A stretch of DNA of 7,173 bases from Candidatus Omnitrophota bacterium. GTDB taxonomy: Bacteria; Omnitrophota; Gorgyraeia; Gygaellales; Profunditerraquicolaceae. A program made the position numbers and the translations under genes. Shown in pieces: positions 5,810 through 7,173 of this stretch (within the stretch, counting starts at the first letter, position 1; each line of letters opens with the position of its first letter). The stretch lies in the NCBI GenBank assembly GCA_018818365.1, contig JAHISH010000240.1, positions 1-7,173 of the forward strand. Reading direction: 5' to 3'. The notes beneath the pieces were generated by a model that made no database searches, had not been told where the DNA came from, and saw only the letters and a list, made by a program, of their open reading frames with translations.

Positions 5810-7005
5810 AATTTGCTCTCGTTTTATGGTTATTGGTCTGGGCAGGCATGTACACCAATATTTCTTATGTGCAACAGACGAATTTTCTTGCCAGTAAATA
5901 CAGTTTTATACAAGGGATACGTTCGCTCTTTCCGTTGGTGGCGATATTCTTATGCCTTCTGACGGTCTTTGCCTCGCGCTACCGCCGGATCCCGTTCTTT
6001 CGTTCCCCTCTGGAACTCTTTTTCTTTTATGCGTTCGTCGGTTTTATCGCCGCGGTCATGTCGACGGATCCCGTGATCTCTTTATATATGAACTTGGCAT
6101 ATCTGGCACCGATTATGGTTACTTGGTATGCGATGAATAAGAAAGATCCTTTGGATAATATCCGTACTATCATTCACGCCAACTATGTGATCTTAACGCT
6201 CTTGGTCTGTATCTTTCTGCCCTCGGCGCTTGGCAGGGGATTGATCGGATGGAATTCGCTTCCTTTTAATTTGGGAGAGGTAAACCGTAACGGGATCGGT
6301 CGGTATGCGTTGGTGGTAATGCTTGTTTCTTTTGTGCGCGGGGTTACTCCTAAGAAGATGAAAAAACTTTTGTATGGCATATTGTTTGTATCTGCGATTG
6401 TCCTTTTTTCTCAGGCGCAATCCCGGACCGCGCTTTTAGGACTTTCGGTTACGGTAATGCTGTTATTCTTTTTCCGAAGAATAGGGTGGAGGTTCATCTT
6501 TATTTTGCCGCTTTTTACTTACCTGATTTGGCTCGTCGGATATCAATGGCGCGCGGAAGCTGATTTTGAGAGGCTTATTTCCTTGACCGGGCGCGAGCAG
6601 ATATGGCAGCAGGGGTTGGAGGTAATCAGTACCTCTCCTTTTTATGGGTGGGGATTTCTTTCCGACCGCCTGCTTTTAGAGGGGGAGCATATGCATAATG
6701 CGTATCTGTCTACCTTAATTCAGACCGGATTTCTGGGGACAATTTTCTTTGTCTTGGGTTTTATCGGCGTATGGGTGCTTATTATCCGCGGCCGTTTTTT
6801 CAAACGGGCACGGGAGCTCCAAGGTGCAGAGAAGTTTCTTTTGATAGAGTCGATTGTCATTATCGGGATTCTTAGTGTGCGCAGCCTCTTTGAATCGACC
6901 GCTACTTTTTACGGCGTTGATTTGGTGATTTTGGTTCCGCATATTGCGTATATCCAGCTTATGGCAAAGAAGTTTTCCGCGAAAACGCAGAGTTCTTCCC
7001 CATGA
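5806..7005 (+). CDS. O-antigen ligase/polymerase-family membrane protein (Wzy/WaaL-like)
   Basis: 399-residue polytopic inner-membrane protein with roughly 10-12 hydrophobic spans, for example 1-19, 39-57, 68-85, 89-108, 122-140, 165-180, 188-204, 208-223, 228-246, 300-328, 345-358 and 370-386. The conserved part of the O-antigen ligase family (Pfam Wzy_C type) is visible: NRNGIGRYAL (160-169); SRTALLGLSV (206-215), the typical SRTA start of a central helix; and a large extracytoplasmic loop from about 247 to 299. That loop holds TGREQIW (261-267), SPFYGWGF (277-284) and HMHNAYL (295-301), where the His-rich HxHN element is the conserved ligase/polymerase signature. Such proteins act on undecaprenyl-linked glycan in the periplasm, either polymerising repeat units (Wzy) or transferring glycan to lipid A core or protein (WaaL, PglL). 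Placement inside a glycosyltransferase operon favours a polymerase, but sequence alone does not decide. It starts in an ATGA overlap with AAGAGG at 5793-5798, and ends in another ATGA overlap. Confidence 0.88.
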   Translation: MKFALVLWLLVWAGMYTNISYVQQTNFLASKYSFIQGIRSLFPLVAIFLCLLTVFASRYRRIPFFRSPLELFFFYAFVGFIAAVMSTDPVISLYMNLAYLAPIMVTWYAMNKKDPLDNIRTIIHANYVILTLLVCIFLPSALGRGLIGWNSLPFNLGEVNRNGIGRYALVVMLVSFVRGVTPKKMKKLLYGILFVSAIVLFSQAQSRTALLGLSVTVMLLFFFRRIGWRFIFILPLFTYLIWLVGYQWRAEADFERLISLTGREQIWQQGLEVISTSPFYGWGFLSDRLLLEGEHMHNAYLSTLIQTGFLGTIFFVLGFIGVWVLIIRGRFFKRARELQGAEKFLLIESIVIIGILSVRSLFESTATFYGVDLVILVPHIAYIQLMAKKFSAKTQSSSP

Positions 7006-7173
7006 AGATACGGTTACACACCATGTATTACCTCCCGGATTACGGGAGTGCGCCGGTGCTTATGCACGGCCTTGCAGAGTACTTAGCCGCGCAAGGCCAT
7101 GAGACAGAACTAGTGACTACGTATGCGCGTACTCCTCTTGCGCAGACCGATGCACCGGTAGGTTTCTCCGTAA
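7002..7173 (+). CDS. GT4-family glycosyltransferase, N-terminal fragment (cut by window end)
   Basis: The first 57 codons of a gene that runs off the right edge. The translation begins MKIRLHTMYYLPDYGSAP and continues through LMHGLAEYLAAQGHETELVTTYAR. This is the N-terminal acceptor-side Rossmann strand, glycine loop and first helix of GT4 transferases. The YYLPDYGSAP-LMHGLAEYLAAQGHE pattern most resembles the WcaI-like group (Glyco_trans_4 type N-terminal domain). The start is ATG 7002, overlapping the upstream stop as ATGA; only a weak AGAG at 6989-6992 precedes it, so translation is probably coupled. No catalytic motif lies within the visible part, so assignment rests on the N-terminal pattern and the locus. 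Confidence 0.8.
   Translation, partial: MKIRLHTMYYLPDYGSAPVLMHGLAEYLAAQGHETELVTTYARTPLAQTDAPVGFSV

Noticed and set aside
1..7173. Searched by eye for terminators, promoters, tRNAs, CRISPR-like repeats, IS ends and integration sites.
   Set aside because: Nothing convincing was seen; coding sequence fills the window, and no inverted repeat with a T-tail or regularly spaced repeat was found.

Overview
The window is a fragment of a cell-surface polysaccharide biosynthesis cluster (O-antigen, capsule or exopolysaccharide type) from a bacterium that uses the standard code. All seven genes lie on the + strand and are packed end to end. There is no intergenic space longer than 3 nt, no visible promoter or terminator, and no RNA gene, mobile element or CRISPR array. 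The window is a slice through one long operon, and both edge genes are cut by the window boundary. ATA, AGA and AGG codons are freely used and base composition looks moderate, so it does not resemble an enterobacterium. Taxonomy cannot be fixed from the sequence. An uncultured Gram-negative-type lineage (Omnitrophota, for example) would fit, but that is a guess.

Layout from left to right: a GT4 glycosyltransferase missing its N-terminus (3-938); a complete GT4 glycosyltransferase (935-2053); a two-domain protein fusing a GT2 glycosyltransferase to an FkbM-family methyltransferase (2057-3751); a stand-alone FkbM-family methyltransferase (3732-4565); another GT4 glycosyltransferase (4562-5809); a multi-span O-antigen ligase/polymerase-type membrane protein (5806-7005); and the first 57 codons of a further GT4 glycosyltransferase (7002 to the right edge).

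Likely working model (inference): the five glycosyltransferases build a lipid-linked oligosaccharide at the cytoplasmic face of the inner membrane. The two FkbM modules O-methylate sugar hydroxyls, and the membrane protein polymerises the repeat unit or ligates the glycan on the periplasmic side. No flippase (Wzx), initiating phosphoglycosyltransferase or nucleotide-sugar synthesis gene is in the window; these would have to be elsewhere.

The most notable points are the GT2-FkbM fusion and its placement directly before a free-standing paralogue of its own C-terminal half (31 of 62 identical residues in the C-terminal block, counted by hand). This looks like a tandem duplication followed by fusion. 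Four of the six gene junctions are 4-nt ATGA overlaps, and two of them carry an identical 9-base Shine-Dalgarno-containing string at the same distance from the start codon. I saw no clearly new type of system; this is an accessory glycan locus with an unusual domain arrangement.
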